Source: Candidatus Eiseniibacteriota bacterium (GTDB lineage Bacteria > Orphanbacterota > Orphanbacteria > Orphanbacterales > Orphanbacteraceae). Taken from it: a stretch of DNA of 64,000 nucleotides. The DNA is taken from NCBI GenBank assembly GCA_029262235.1, contig JAJCZU010000002.1:620001-684000 (forward strand). Reading direction: 5' to 3'. A program made the position numbers and the translations under genes. Below the pieces are notes generated by a model that worked only from the letters and a program-made list of their open reading frames with translations, made no database searches and was not told the origin of the DNA. This document shows, piece by piece, positions 53,599 to 63,900 of the stretch (its first letter is position 1; every line of letters starts with the position of its first letter).

Positions 53599-53627
53599 TT
53601 GACTTGCGTTCCCGCGTTTGCTACATT
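53599..53627 (+). promoter_or_regulatory. Promoter of the outer-membrane-like protein gene
   Basis: TTGACT (53599-53604), an exact 17-nt spacer and TACATT (53622-53627) predict a start near 53634, about 40 nt before the ATG at 53676. Confidence 0.6.
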
Positions 53628-53675
53628 TCCGCGCACCTGCAGTCCGAGTTCGGAACCGGAAGAGGAGTGTTCCCG

Positions 53676-54452
53676 ATGCGCAGCATCATGACTTGCGCGA
53701 GCGCGCTGGCGTTCGCGGTACTTGTGTCTCTGGTCGTTCCGCCGCGTACGCATGCGACCGATCCGACCGACCTGATCGACATGCCGACCGCGTCTTTGAT
53801 TGCGCACGGGTCGTATGAAATGGGGCTTCGCCTCTACACCGACGGGGGTGTGCTTGCGAACATGGACGTCGGCTTTCGCGACCTCGTCATGTTCGGCTTT
53901 TCGTACGGCGGCACGCGCGTGCTCGGGACGGGCGATCCCGACTGGAATCCGCGCGTCGAGTTTCAGTTTCGCGGCCGCATTCTGCGCGAGTCGCTCGCGG
54001 GCCCCGCAATCGCGGCCGGGTTTCACTCGCAGGGATACGGCCCGTTCGTTGACGGCGATCCGAACCGGTACGCGCTCAAGTCACGCGGGTTTTACGTCGT
54101 GGCCACCAAGAACTTTCTGTTCCTGGGCGAAAGCGGACTGCACGGCGGCGTGAACTACAGCCTCGAACGCGATGACAATGACAAAGCCGTCAATTTCTTC
54201 CTGGGATGTGACAAATCGGCCGGACCGGACGTCGATCTGATCGCCGAATACGATCTCGCCTTGAATGACGACAAGGACGATAACGGGTTCGGCGAAGGCA
54301 GGGGTTACCTGAATCTCGGCATCGTCTGGCGTGTCTCACCGGCCCTTCAGATCGAGTTCGATTTCAGGAACGTGCTGGAGAACACAGAGGGGGACGGCGG
54401 GGGAGCCGAATGGGGCCGTGAGATCCAGCTGGTTTACCGGGATTTCTTCTAA
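53676..54452 (+). CDS. Probable outer-membrane beta-barrel protein
   Basis: 258 residues from the ATG at 53676, with AGGAG 10 nt upstream. A signal peptide (LAFAVLVSLVVPPRTHA) is followed by alternating hydrophobic/polar strands with many Gly and aromatic residues (YEMGLRLYTDGG, NLGIVWRVSPALQIEFDFR) and a C-terminal aromatic ending (LVYRDFF), typical of barrels. NLxIVWRVSPALQIE resembles strands of YjbH-like proteins, but I cannot assign a family. Function unknown. Confidence 0.65.
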   Translation: MRSIMTCASALAFAVLVSLVVPPRTHATDPTDLIDMPTASLIAHGSYEMGLRLYTDGGVLANMDVGFRDLVMFGFSYGGTRVLGTGDPDWNPRVEFQFRGRILRESLAGPAIAAGFHSQGYGPFVDGDPNRYALKSRGFYVVATKNFLFLGESGLHGGVNYSLERDDNDKAVNFFLGCDKSAGPDVDLIAEYDLALNDDKDDNGFGEGRGYLNLGIVWRVSPALQIEFDFRNVLENTEGDGGGAEWGREIQLVYRDFF

Positions 54453-54477
54453 CGAGCTTTTGTACGGGCTTTTCGTC

Positions 54478-54483
54478 TAGAAT
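54478..54483 (+). promoter_or_regulatory. Possible -10 box for accA
   Basis: TAGAAT lies 9 nt before the accA ATG, with no convincing -35 at the usual distance. If used, the leader would be only about 3 nt, similar to iscS. Confidence 0.3.
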
Positions 54484-54492
54484 GATCGGGAT

Positions 54493-55455
54493 ATGAGCGA
54501 AGGATCCCTCGAATTTGAAAAGCCGATCGTAGAGATCGAAAAACGCATCCATGACCTCCGGCAGCTCGCGCGCCAGGAGAACATGGATGTAACCGACGAG
54601 CTCCACAAGCTCGAGCGGAAAGCCGAGAAGCTCCGCAAGGACATCTTCTCGAAGCTGACGCGCTGGCAGCGTGTCCAGCTCGCGCGCCACCCGCAGCGCC
54701 CGTATACCCTCGATTACGTCGATCGCCTCACCACCGACTTCTGGGAACTCCACGGCGACAGGCTGTTTGCCGATGATCCGGCCCTCGTCTGCGGATTCGC
54801 GACGTTCGAGGGGCGCAAAGTGCTCCTCATGGGCCACCAGAAGGGGCGCGACACGAAGGAAAAGCTCAGGCGGAACTTCGGGATGGCGCATCCCGAGGGA
54901 TACAGAAAATCGCTCCGCCTCATGAAGCTCGCTGATAAATTCGGACTCCCGATCGTAACGTTTATCGATACCCCCGGCGCGTTCCCGGGGATCGAGGCGG
55001 AAGAGCGGGGGCAGTCGCGCGCCATCGCGGAGAATCTGATCGAGATGGCCGCGATCCGCGTGCCTATCATCGCTGTAGTCATCGGCGAGGGGGGAAGCGG
55101 AGGTGCCCTTGCGATCGCGCTTGCCGACCGCGTGATCATGCTCGAAAACTCCGTGTATTCCGTGATTTCGCCTGAGGGGTGCGCCGCCATTCTCTGGGGA
55201 GACCGGAGCAAGGCGAAGGACGCAGCCGAAGCGCTCCGCATCAGCGCCACGGACCTCGTGGAACTGGGGATCGTCGACGAAGTGCTGCCCGAACCGGTCG
55301 GCGGCGCTCACAGGAATCCCGCGCAGACCGCCGAAACATTGAAAACGGCCATCAAGACCCATCTGGACGTTCTTTGCCGTGTCGATGCGGATGAATTGAT
55401 CCGGACACGTATGGAGAAGTTCCTGGCGATGGGCGTTTATCAGGATGACGCCTGA
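54493..55455 (+). CDS. accA: Acetyl-CoA carboxylase carboxyltransferase subunit alpha
   Basis: 320 residues, normal length. It begins LEFEKPIVEIEKRI with the usual coiled helix, followed by LARHPQRPYTLDYV, the GHQKGRDTKE motif, FIDTPGAFPGIEAEERGQ and GEGGSGGALAIALADRV, all AccA landmarks. With AccD it transfers carboxyl from carboxybiotin to acetyl-CoA, the first step of fatty-acid synthesis. accD, accB and accC are not in the window. No strong Shine-Dalgarno is visible. Confidence 0.97.
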   Translation: MSEGSLEFEKPIVEIEKRIHDLRQLARQENMDVTDELHKLERKAEKLRKDIFSKLTRWQRVQLARHPQRPYTLDYVDRLTTDFWELHGDRLFADDPALVCGFATFEGRKVLLMGHQKGRDTKEKLRRNFGMAHPEGYRKSLRLMKLADKFGLPIVTFIDTPGAFPGIEAEERGQSRAIAENLIEMAAIRVPIIAVVIGEGGSGGALAIALADRVIMLENSVYSVISPEGCAAILWGDRSKAKDAAEALRISATDLVELGIVDEVLPEPVGGAHRNPAQTAETLKTAIKTHLDVLCRVDADELIRTRMEKFLAMGVYQDDA

Positions 55456-55484
55456 TCGGGCCGAGCGTCCCCTCCCGTCGACAA

Positions 55485-55535
55485 CTGTTTCCGAGAGAGG
55501 ACAGTCCTGATCCCGTGGCCCGGAAACAGGTCCTC
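55485..55535. repeat. Interlocking inverted repeats in the accA-porU gap
   Basis: CTGTTTCC (55485-55492) is complementary to GGAAACAG (55522-55529), and GAGGAC (55497-55502) to GTCCTC (55530-55535). The two pairs are interlocked (A-B-A'-B'), so they form either a pseudoknot or two mutually exclusive hairpins. It is in the 236-nt gap before the PorU-like gene; the rest of the gap shows nothing recognisable. Confidence 0.4.
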
Positions 55536-55691
55536 AAGTGCCTGCAAACGAATGAGTTGAACCTCCCGCGAATCCTCAGTTCGGTACAGATCTTGCACCT
55601 GCAGATACGTTACGGGTAACCGCGATCGGATTCGTGTGCCCGGCACCATCCATCCCCCCTTGCTTCGATAGGGATTGAGTGACAGTTCATC

Positions 55692-58600
55692 ATGCATGAA
55701 TGCCGAAATAACCCCCTCACGGGCGGAAAAAAGCGGGGTATGCGCGCGCTCATGGGGGCGGGCCTCCTCGTGTGCGCGCTTACGGGATCCGCGGGGCTCG
55801 CGCATGCTGCGGATCCGGTCAGCCCCGTGACGCTGATCTCCGAGGGCCCCGACGGTGTCACTTTCCGCTATGCGATTCCGGCGCCGACCGCGCGAACGCT
55901 CGCGATCGATTCTGACGGCGTGGAGTTCGTGCTGCCGGGGCATGTGGCAACGGGCGAGCCGGGGACTCCCGCTGTTCCGACGTACGGTCTGCTTCTGGGA
56001 ATCCCTCCCGGCGCCCGCTATTCCGTCAGTGTTCAGGACGCTTCGATCGAAACCGTGAGAGGCGCCGGTATCGGCGTGATCAGTGACCGGAATCCGGCCG
56101 GCTATGAGAACGAACCGCGCCCGCCGTCGGCTGCCGGCGACTCCTGGTTTCACGCGGGACGGCCGGGGAATCTGGCGGGCAGGCGCGTCTTCGATTTCGA
56201 AATCCGTCCGGTGCGCTACGATGCCGCGCGCGATGTCGCGGAAGTGCTGCGGGAAGCCACGTTCCGGATTCGTTTCGAAGGAGGCCGGCCGGCCCCGGCA
56301 ACAGGCCTCGGGAAGACCGACGGAGGCATCGCGAACCGCCACCTGTTAAACGGCGCGAGCAGCGCTGCGTGGACGACCGGACCCTCGGGCGAAGAACGTT
56401 CCAAGCGCCTCGCGGAGGACGGCTTTCACAAGAGCTCGAACTGGGTCCGCATGGAAATCCGGGAGCGCGGGATCTACCGCGTGACGTACCAGGACCTGCA
56501 GAACGCCGGCATCGTCAATCCGGGGGCCGCGATCGGCGATCCGCGCACCCTGCGCATCTACTCCGGGACGCTCGAGAGGCTGCCCGAGTCGACCTTCGAT
56601 GAACGTCTCGAGTGGATGGATCAAGTCGCCATTCGCGTGATCGGCGAGAGTGACGGATCGTTCGATCCCGGCGACGTCATCGAATTCCCCGGCAACGGCG
56701 TGGCCGGCTGGGCGGGCGAATTCGATTCCTCGCTCGAGACGGACTCCGCGTACTACCGGCATCAGGATCATCTGTTCGTGACGAGCGCCGCCTTCTGGCT
56801 CACCTGGGGGGGAGATTTCGAAGAGCCCGTGCTTCGCATGAATTCCCGCAGTGTCGCTCCGGGGACGGGCACGCTCGTCAGCACTTCGCTTACCGCCATT
56901 CATCACGAAGCGAACACGTTCGCGGATCTGACGCGCTTCGGCACCGACCTCTATTTCTGGGACGAAATCACGAAATCGAGGAACGACAAGACGTATCGCT
57001 TTCTCGACATGCCTCGTTACGATTCGACAAAGACGGCGGACATGCGCGTGCAGCTCATTCACCACGCCAACGAGCGTACGGGCGACAACGGCGGGAGCCA
57101 GGACGTGCGCTTCTCGCTGAACAACGTGGTCGTCGATTCTCTGCAGTGGATCAGCACGAACATCGTCGAAGGGCATATAGTGCCGGCGCTGTTCAAGGCC
57201 ACGACCGCGCTCGGCCAGGAGAGTTCGAATCGTGTGCGACTGGAGGCGCGGCGGCGTGCGGAACTCTGGCTCAACTGGATCGAGTTTCGCTACACCCAGC
57301 GTCTTGTAGTAGAGGACGCGCTCGAGTTTCGCGCGCCGCCGGGCGCCTGGACGTTCGTCATGCAGGACGCTGCCGGCGAGGCCGTTTCCCTCTATGACGT
57401 CACCGACCGGAATGCAGCGACGCAGCTCACGGGCGCCACACAGGCATCCGGGCTCATTCGCGCGTCCGACACGATCGAACGGTCCCGGACGTACATGGCC
57501 GTCGCCGAGTCGGGTTACAAGACGCCCGTTTCGCTGGCGACCGTCGTGATCGACGATCTACGAAATCCCGCGTCGGGCGGCGAGTACCTCGTGATCGTCG
57601 CGGATCGTTTCGCGAACGGAATCAGCAAACTCATTCAGCATCGCGGCCTTTCGTTTCGCGTAAAGACGGTCCGCTATTCACAGGTCAATCATCAGTTCGG
57701 CTGGGGGCTCAAAGATCCTGTCGCTATTCGTGACTTCCTTCACTACGCGCATTTGAACTGGCCTGAAGGGGAGAAGCCGCAGTTCGTTGTGTTGATCGGC
57801 GATGCAACCAGTGACGTGCGTGAGCTGCTTCCGAGTACCACAAACGTCATGGACATTCCCACGTTTCCGCGGATCGATCCGCGTGGACGCCAGGAATTCA
57901 CATATCCGACGGACGATTTCTTTACGTATCTCGTGGGCGATTCGACCGAAAACGACAGGTTTCCGGATGTCGCGATCGGACGTCTTCCTGTCGGAAACGG
58001 CACGGAGCTCGGTGTCGTGATCGACAAGATCGTGGACTACGAAACGAATCCGGAATTCGGGGCGTGGCGCAATCGCGTGCTCTTCCTGGCCGACGATGAA
58101 CTCAAGGGATCAACGACGGATGGCGACTGCGCGTTCACCACGTCGCATACGACCGACACGGAACGGAGCGCGGAGCTGATCCCGCCGTCGTTCGACGTAA
58201 TCAAGAATTATCTGATGGAGTATCCGATCGGCTCGAACGGCGAGAAACCGCTCGCACAGGCGGCGTACCTTCAGCAGATTCAGCGCGGCTTTCTGATTTC
58301 GAGCTACATCGGCCACGGCGGTTTCGACAAGATGGCCGACGAGAATCTTTTCTCCCTTACGCTCGCCACACCCGACGGCTTGCGGAACGGCAGGAGACTT
58401 CATCTCTTCACGGCATGGTCGTGCTCGATCGGGAGCTTCGATCTGCAGACGCAGAGCTCGCTTGCGGAACGTCTGCTCGTCATGGAAAACGCCGGGAGTA
58501 TCGGGTCGTTCTCTTCGGGCGCGCCCGCGTTCGGGAATCTGAGCGTGGCGCTCAACCTCGTCTTCTTCCGATCGCTCTTTCTCGAAACCGGCGGGAGTGA

Positions 58601-59831
58601 AAGGGTGGGGACGGCGGCCCTGATCGCGAAGGCGGATCGCGCGTCGAGCAGTTCGAAGAAGATCAACGACGAGAAGTACAACCTGATCGGTGACCCGGCC
58701 CTTCGTCTTGCGGTGCCGGAGCTCCGGCTCTCGTTCGACAGAGGTGAGGAACTCACGTTTCAACGCACGCGCCAGACGACGCTGACGGGCCGGGTGATCA
58801 CCGCGAGCGACGAGACCGCTTCCTGGTTCGACGGCACGATGGACCTCTTCGTGCGCGGGATGGCGGACACATCCGGCTACCTCTACACGGACTCCATCTG
58901 CACGGTGTTTCCGCAGGCGAAACGGGCGCGCTACTTCCTGCAGGGACCGACGTTCTTCCGCGGAACGATCAGCGTTCGAAACGGCGAGTTCACGGCGCCG
59001 TTTTTCGTGCCGCGCGACACGCGTGTCGGTGATCTCGGCCGCGTGGTGGCGTATTCGAAGGATCTCGATGTCGGGATCGACGCCTCCGGAGGACTCGATT
59101 CGATTTCGATCGAGCCGGAGCCCGCGAACTCCGAGTTCGAGGACACGCTCGGCCCCATGACCACGATACTGATCGACGGCGCCCCGATCCGCAACGGGAT
59201 CTCGCTGACCAGAACCACCGTTATCGACATCACGCTCGAGGATGACAAGGGGATCAACCTGCAGCGAAACGACGACTTTTTCACGATCCAGGTCGGGTTT
59301 GATGGCGGACGGGCCATCGATGTGACGGAACAGTTCGAATATGAGCTCGATTCGTTCCGGAAAGGTTCATTACAGCTTCGGATCGCGGACCTGTCCGGTG
59401 TCACGCTGCAGGAAGGACCTCATGATTTTTCCTTCCGGGGTGCCGATAATCTGAACAATCGTACGGTTCTGGACTACACGATCAATCTGGTGACGGAAGG
59501 TTCGGATCTCGCGTTTCAGCGTGACGTTCTGAACTATCCGAACCCATTCAATCCGGACGAAGAAGAAACCGAGTTTTTCGTCGACCTGACGCGCAGCGCA
59601 AACGTGACGATCGAGATCTTCACGCTGACGGGGAGGCGGATCCGAAGCTTTCCCCTGTGCGAGGCGTCGGGACCGACACGTTTAATCGAATGCCGGTGGG
59701 ACGGCCGCGACAATGACGGTGATGTCGTAGCCAACGGCACGTATCTTGTCCGGGCAACGGCGTTGTCCGACGACGGGGAAACGGAAATCGAATCGATCGG
59801 CAAGGTCGTCGTCCTGCGGGGCGTGGAATAG
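55692..59831 (+). CDS. porU: PorU-like gingipain-family (C25) peptidase, type IX secretion sortase candidate
   Basis: 1379 residues (an in-frame ATG at 55740 gives a cleaner signal peptide, MRALMGAGLLVCALTGSA). A long beta-rich propeptide region is followed by the C25 caspase-like domain: YIGHGGF with catalytic His875 and FTAWSCSIGSF with catalytic Cys911. The C-terminus has NYPNPFNPDEEE and a FlgD-like Ig domain ending GTYLVRATAL, the style of type IX sorting domains. In Bacteroidetes PorU is the surface sortase that removes such C-terminal domains and attaches cargo to lipopolysaccharide, working with PorV; here a PorV-like gene starts 8 nt later. It could instead be a gingipain-type secreted protease. 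Confidence 0.75.
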   Translation: MHECRNNPLTGGKKRGMRALMGAGLLVCALTGSAGLAHAADPVSPVTLISEGPDGVTFRYAIPAPTARTLAIDSDGVEFVLPGHVATGEPGTPAVPTYGLLLGIPPGARYSVSVQDASIETVRGAGIGVISDRNPAGYENEPRPPSAAGDSWFHAGRPGNLAGRRVFDFEIRPVRYDAARDVAEVLREATFRIRFEGGRPAPATGLGKTDGGIANRHLLNGASSAAWTTGPSGEERSKRLAEDGFHKSSNWVRMEIRERGIYRVTYQDLQNAGIVNPGAAIGDPRTLRIYSGTLERLPESTFDERLEWMDQVAIRVIGESDGSFDPGDVIEFPGNGVAGWAGEFDSSLETDSAYYRHQDHLFVTSAAFWLTWGGDFEEPVLRMNSRSVAPGTGTLVSTSLTAIHHEANTFADLTRFGTDLYFWDEITKSRNDKTYRFLDMPRYDSTKTADMRVQLIHHANERTGDNGGSQDVRFSLNNVVVDSLQWISTNIVEGHIVPALFKATTALGQESSNRVRLEARRRAELWLNWIEFRYTQRLVVEDALEFRAPPGAWTFVMQDAAGEAVSLYDVTDRNAATQLTGATQASGLIRASDTIERSRTYMAVAESGYKTPVSLATVVIDDLRNPASGGEYLVIVADRFANGISKLIQHRGLSFRVKTVRYSQVNHQFGWGLKDPVAIRDFLHYAHLNWPEGEKPQFVVLIGDATSDVRELLPSTTNVMDIPTFPRIDPRGRQEFTYPTDDFFTYLVGDSTENDRFPDVAIGRLPVGNGTELGVVIDKIVDYETNPEFGAWRNRVLFLADDELKGSTTDGDCAFTTSHTTDTERSAELIPPSFDVIKNYLMEYPIGSNGEKPLAQAAYLQQIQRGFLISSYIGHGGFDKMADENLFSLTLATPDGLRNGRRLHLFTAWSCSIGSFDLQTQSSLAERLLVMENAGSIGSFSSGAPAFGNLSVALNLVFFRSLFLETGGSERVGTAALIAKADRASSSSKKINDEKYNLIGDPALRLAVPELRLSFDRGEELTFQRTRQTTLTGRVITASDETASWFDGTMDLFVRGMADTSGYLYTDSICTVFPQAKRARYFLQGPTFFRGTISVRNGEFTAPFFVPRDTRVGDLGRVVAYSKDLDVGIDASGGLDSISIEPEPANSEFEDTLGPMTTILIDGAPIRNGISLTRTTVIDITLEDDKGINLQRNDDFFTIQVGFDGGRAIDVTEQFEYELDSFRKGSLQLRIADLSGVTLQEGPHDFSFRGADNLNNRTVLDYTINLVTEGSDLAFQRDVLNYPNPFNPDEEETEFFVDLTRSANVTIEIFTLTGRRIRSFPLCEASGPTRLIECRWDGRDNDGDVVANGTYLVRATALSDDGETEIESIGKVVVLRGVE

Positions 59832-59911
59832 CCTATCCGATGAAACCGTCTCTGTGTAGAATAGCTGAGCCGTTTGTGCTTGGAATTATGGAAAGGGGTT
59901 TACGAACGATC

Positions 59912-60883
59912 ATGTTGAAGAAAGCAATCGGGGCCGCGTGCCTTTGCGTGCTCGGACTGGCGGCAACCGCGGAGGCGGTATCCGAGGGCGCTCCCGCTTC
60001 CATTGCCCCGCTACTCACACCGAATGCCCGCGCCGCGGGTATGGGGCAATGTTTCGTGGCGATCGCCGATGACGCGACTGCTTCGTTCTGGAACCCGGGT
60101 GGACTGGCGTGGCAGACGAAACCGGATATCGCCCTCATGTACTCGAAACTGGCGGAAGGGCTCGCCGACGACATCTCCTACAACTATCTCGCCTATTCGA
60201 AGCCGATGTGGGGCGGTGGTGTGGGCGTCAGCATTCTTTTCCTGAATCTCGGGGAAAGCCAGATCATCAGCGAAACGGGCGAGCAGCTCGGAAACTTCAA
60301 TTCGTTCGACTTCATCCCGATGGTGTCGTACGGAGCGGAACTGACTCCGAACATCGCTTACGGCGCATCGTTCAAGTTCATCTATTCCTCGCTCTCTCCG
60401 CAGGTGCAGGAACTGAAGATCGACGACGGAACGGGCGTTTCCGTCGGCGGTGACCTGTCGCTTCTGTACCGGAACCCGGACTGGAATTTCCAGGCCGGCG
60501 TGCTCGTGCAGAACCTCGGTCTCGACATCGTATACAACGATCAGAACCAGGCGGAACCGCTTCCGCGCAACGTGAAGGCCGGTGTTGCCTGGTACGCGTT
60601 CGACAGTATTCTGCACCACCTTCTGCTGACGACCGAGATCACGAAGAGTCTCGTGTTTCTCGACGGTGACGCGATCAACAAGTTCGGGGCCGAGTACGAG
60701 TATTATGAAATGGCCGCCATCCGCGCCGGTTGGATTCACGACGTCGAAGGCAATATCAAGGATTACACGGTCGGGATGGGCGTGAAGATTCGTTCGCTGA
60801 ACGCGCGCTTCGATTACGCTTCCGTGCCGCAGGCCGAAAACCTGCCCCGGGTGAATCGCTTCTCGCTTGGATTCACCTACTAG
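59912..60883 (+). CDS. porV: PorV-like outer-membrane beta-barrel (FadL-type) protein
   Basis: About 323 residues from the ATG at 59912, which gives the signal peptide MLKKAIGAACLCVLGLAATAEA; an upstream ATG at 59840 would add 24 residues. LTPNARAAGMGQCFVAIADDATASFWNPGGLAW is the classic PorV/PorQ entry (landmark at ~35-65), followed by regularly spaced barrel strands to the aromatic end RFSLGFTY. PorV shuttles type IX cargo from the translocon to the PorU sortase. Adjacency to the C25 gene matches the Bacteroidetes porU-porV order. Confidence 0.82.
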   Translation: MLKKAIGAACLCVLGLAATAEAVSEGAPASIAPLLTPNARAAGMGQCFVAIADDATASFWNPGGLAWQTKPDIALMYSKLAEGLADDISYNYLAYSKPMWGGGVGVSILFLNLGESQIISETGEQLGNFNSFDFIPMVSYGAELTPNIAYGASFKFIYSSLSPQVQELKIDDGTGVSVGGDLSLLYRNPDWNFQAGVLVQNLGLDIVYNDQNQAEPLPRNVKAGVAWYAFDSILHHLLLTTEITKSLVFLDGDAINKFGAEYEYYEMAAIRAGWIHDVEGNIKDYTVGMGVKIRSLNARFDYASVPQAENLPRVNRFSLGFTY

Positions 60884-60902
60884 GAGGCTTTCGGACTCGA
60901 TC

Positions 60903-63900
60903 ATGACGGGGGGACGACGAAACAGCGCGATCGCGCCGACGCTCGCTGCTCTGCTCTGGATGGCCTCTGCCGTTCCCGCGGAGTGCGCGACCCCCGGCGA
61001 TCTTCTCCCGCTCGCGCGCACGCACGTCGCATCGGGTGCGAAGCAAACGGACTCGCATGATCATGCAACCGATCAGAACGCACGCAATCCTTTCCCGTGC
61101 GTTCTCGGATCCGGTGGAGTGCCCGAACCCGCGCGGGGAGTGCGCACGGGCCTCGAGTACCTCATGAAGGGGGGGCGGGAGGGCGCGCAGAAGGCGGCGT
61201 CGCGAGTCGATACCGTGCGTGTCGCGTGCTTTCGGATCGAGTGGGAAGAGGACTCGGTCGGCGATCTGACGACAGCCGAGGGCGGCCGTTTTCTCGCCGA
61301 ACCCGACACGGCCTGGCCCTTCCTCATTGACGCGCCACCGCACGACTCCACGTATTTCCACACACACATGTCGGTACTGCGCGAGTACGTGCGCCGCCAG
61401 TCGTACGGACGCACGCACGTCGAGTGGGAGATCTTCCCGAAGAGCGAAAACGGCACATACCGGCTCGGCGATACGCAGGACTATCTTCCCGAGGGCGACT
61501 CGGACGACTGGGATCTGATCGAGCGCTCCGACCTGCTCGTCAAGTTCTGCACGGACGCCATTCTGCTCGTCGACTCCGTCGATGCGACTGTCGATTTCTC
61601 CGCGTACGACGGGTATATCGTCTTTCACGCGGGTCCCGATCTGCAGACGGACATCAATCAGGACTCCCCCGGCGACATCCCGAGCTTTTTCCTTTCACTC
61701 GGTGATTCGGACATCGTGCATGTCGATGTCGAAGAAGATTCGTTTCCGATCACGACGATCACGTGTCTCCCCGAATACGACAGCCAGGACGGTTTCATTT
61801 TCGGACTGAACGGCGTCCTCGCTCACGAATTCGGCCACCAGCTCGGTCTGCCCGACCTCTACAGCACCTCGAACTTCTTCCCCGCGGTCGGGCAGTGGGA
61901 CCTCATGGACAGCGGCGGGCTGGTCTCGATCGGGTCCGCCGGCGGATTTCTTACGGGCATCATTCCCGCGTCCTTCTCCGCATGGAGCAAGTTCTATCTC
62001 GGGTGGATCGATCCCGTCGTGATCGACGCGCCGGGGCCGCTCGCGATCACGGCATCGACGTTCGGTGAAGACGATACGACCGCGCGTTTTGCGATGGTCC
62101 CGCTGAACGAGTCGGAGTACTTCCTCGTCGAGAATCGAATCGGTCTGGCGGGGGAAGACGATTTTGCCGCACGCCTCGATACGCTGAACAGCGTCGTGCT
62201 CGGTCCCGTGACAAACGACGAGGCGCGGACGCCGACCGGCGACTACGACTTCCCGCTTCCGGGCTGGGGGACTTTGATCTGGCACATCAACGAACGGGTT
62301 CTTTCGCCCATCAACATCTTTTTCAACACGGTCAATACGCAGTTCAATCAGAAGGGTCTGGAACTGGAAGAAGCGGACGGGATCCGTGAGATCGGCAATC
62401 CCTTTTCCGCATACTGGGACGGGAGCCCGAACGATCCGTGGCGCGACGATACGGCTGAAGAGTTCGGTCCGCGCACCGCGCCGAACACGAACATGACCGA
62501 CGGAGGGGTGACAGGCGTTTCGATCACGGGGTTCCCGGCGGTCGATACAGTCGTCACGATTCAGTTCGATGTGCGCTCGCCGCTCCCTGGTTTCCCGGTT
62601 CCGATGACGGCCGATTCCATCGTGATCGAACCCGCCGGGCTTCACGTGTTTTCCGATCGTGCGGCGGCGTTCTGGATTTCGATCGATACCGCAGGCGCTC
62701 TTTACGCAGGCGCGACGACGTACACCCCGGGAGAGAACGGCCCGACGATCACGCGCGACTCGCTTCCGGGGCTCCCGACCACGTTCGCGCTCGCCGGTTC
62801 GTTCCGCGGCGGGCAGGGCGAGGAGGCTCTCACATTCGCGGAGGGGCGTGGGTATCTGCTCGATGCCGGCGGCGCGCTTCTGGAACTCGAGGGCGCGGTA
62901 TTCGATACGCTGCTCGCGGATCCGATGGCGCTCTCTTTCGATGAGGCAACGGATGATCGCGTCGTCACGCTCGGCCCGGATTCTTCCCGCACGTTCGCGA
63001 TCAGCGGTGACTCTTTGATCGTCACCGACCGGACGGCCCTGCCCGCTCGGCCCCGTTCCAACGTTGCCGCGATCGAGTCCGCGGGGCGTTCCGAGTTCGC
63101 CTATGTGGGTGCGGGCGGAATGCTTCATGTACGCAATTTATTGACCGACGGGCCCCCGTGGGAGTCGGTAGCGGTTCTCGATGACACCTCGCGCGCCTGG
63201 TCGCTCTCGGGGAATGTCGATCGCGCCGGCTCCGACGAATGGATCGTGGCTTTCGAGTCGGGCAACATCGCGATTCTGCATGCGGACGGCTCGATGCACG
63301 ACGGCTGGCCCGTTACGATCGGACGCGCCGTCACCGGTGAGCCGTTCTTCACTGACAGAAACGGGGATGGCATACCCGAACTCGCGATCCCGACCGGAGA
63401 TCGCCTGCAGGTGCTGACCGAATACGGATTCCCGCAAAAAGAAACCCCGCTTCGCATTCCCGAGGTGCTGCGCGAAGAAGAGATCCTCGTGAATCACGGC
63501 GTCTCGGTCGACTTCGGCGATGGTCCGGAGCCGATCGCGACGGATGACGGGGGGCGTCTGTTCCGCTGGACCGGCCAGGACAGGCTGGTCGATTCGTGGC
63601 CTCGCTCCTCCGGGGCGTGGAACTCGCTGCTCCAGGTGGCGCCCGGCTTCGGGGAAGATTCGTATCATATTTATACGCTGGCCCGCGACGGTCACCTGTA
63701 TTCGTTTCCGCTCGCTCTCGACGCCGATGGGGTCGTTCTCTGGCCCGCCTCCGGCGGAGGGCCGGGGCGCCGCTTCGCGCTTGACGAGACACTGCTTGGA
63801 CCGCGTGCGGAACCGGCGCCGGGAGCCCCGCTTGATCTTTCGCGGGCGTACTGCTATCCGAATCCAGTCCGCGGCGAGAACGCGAAGCTGCGCTTCACGC

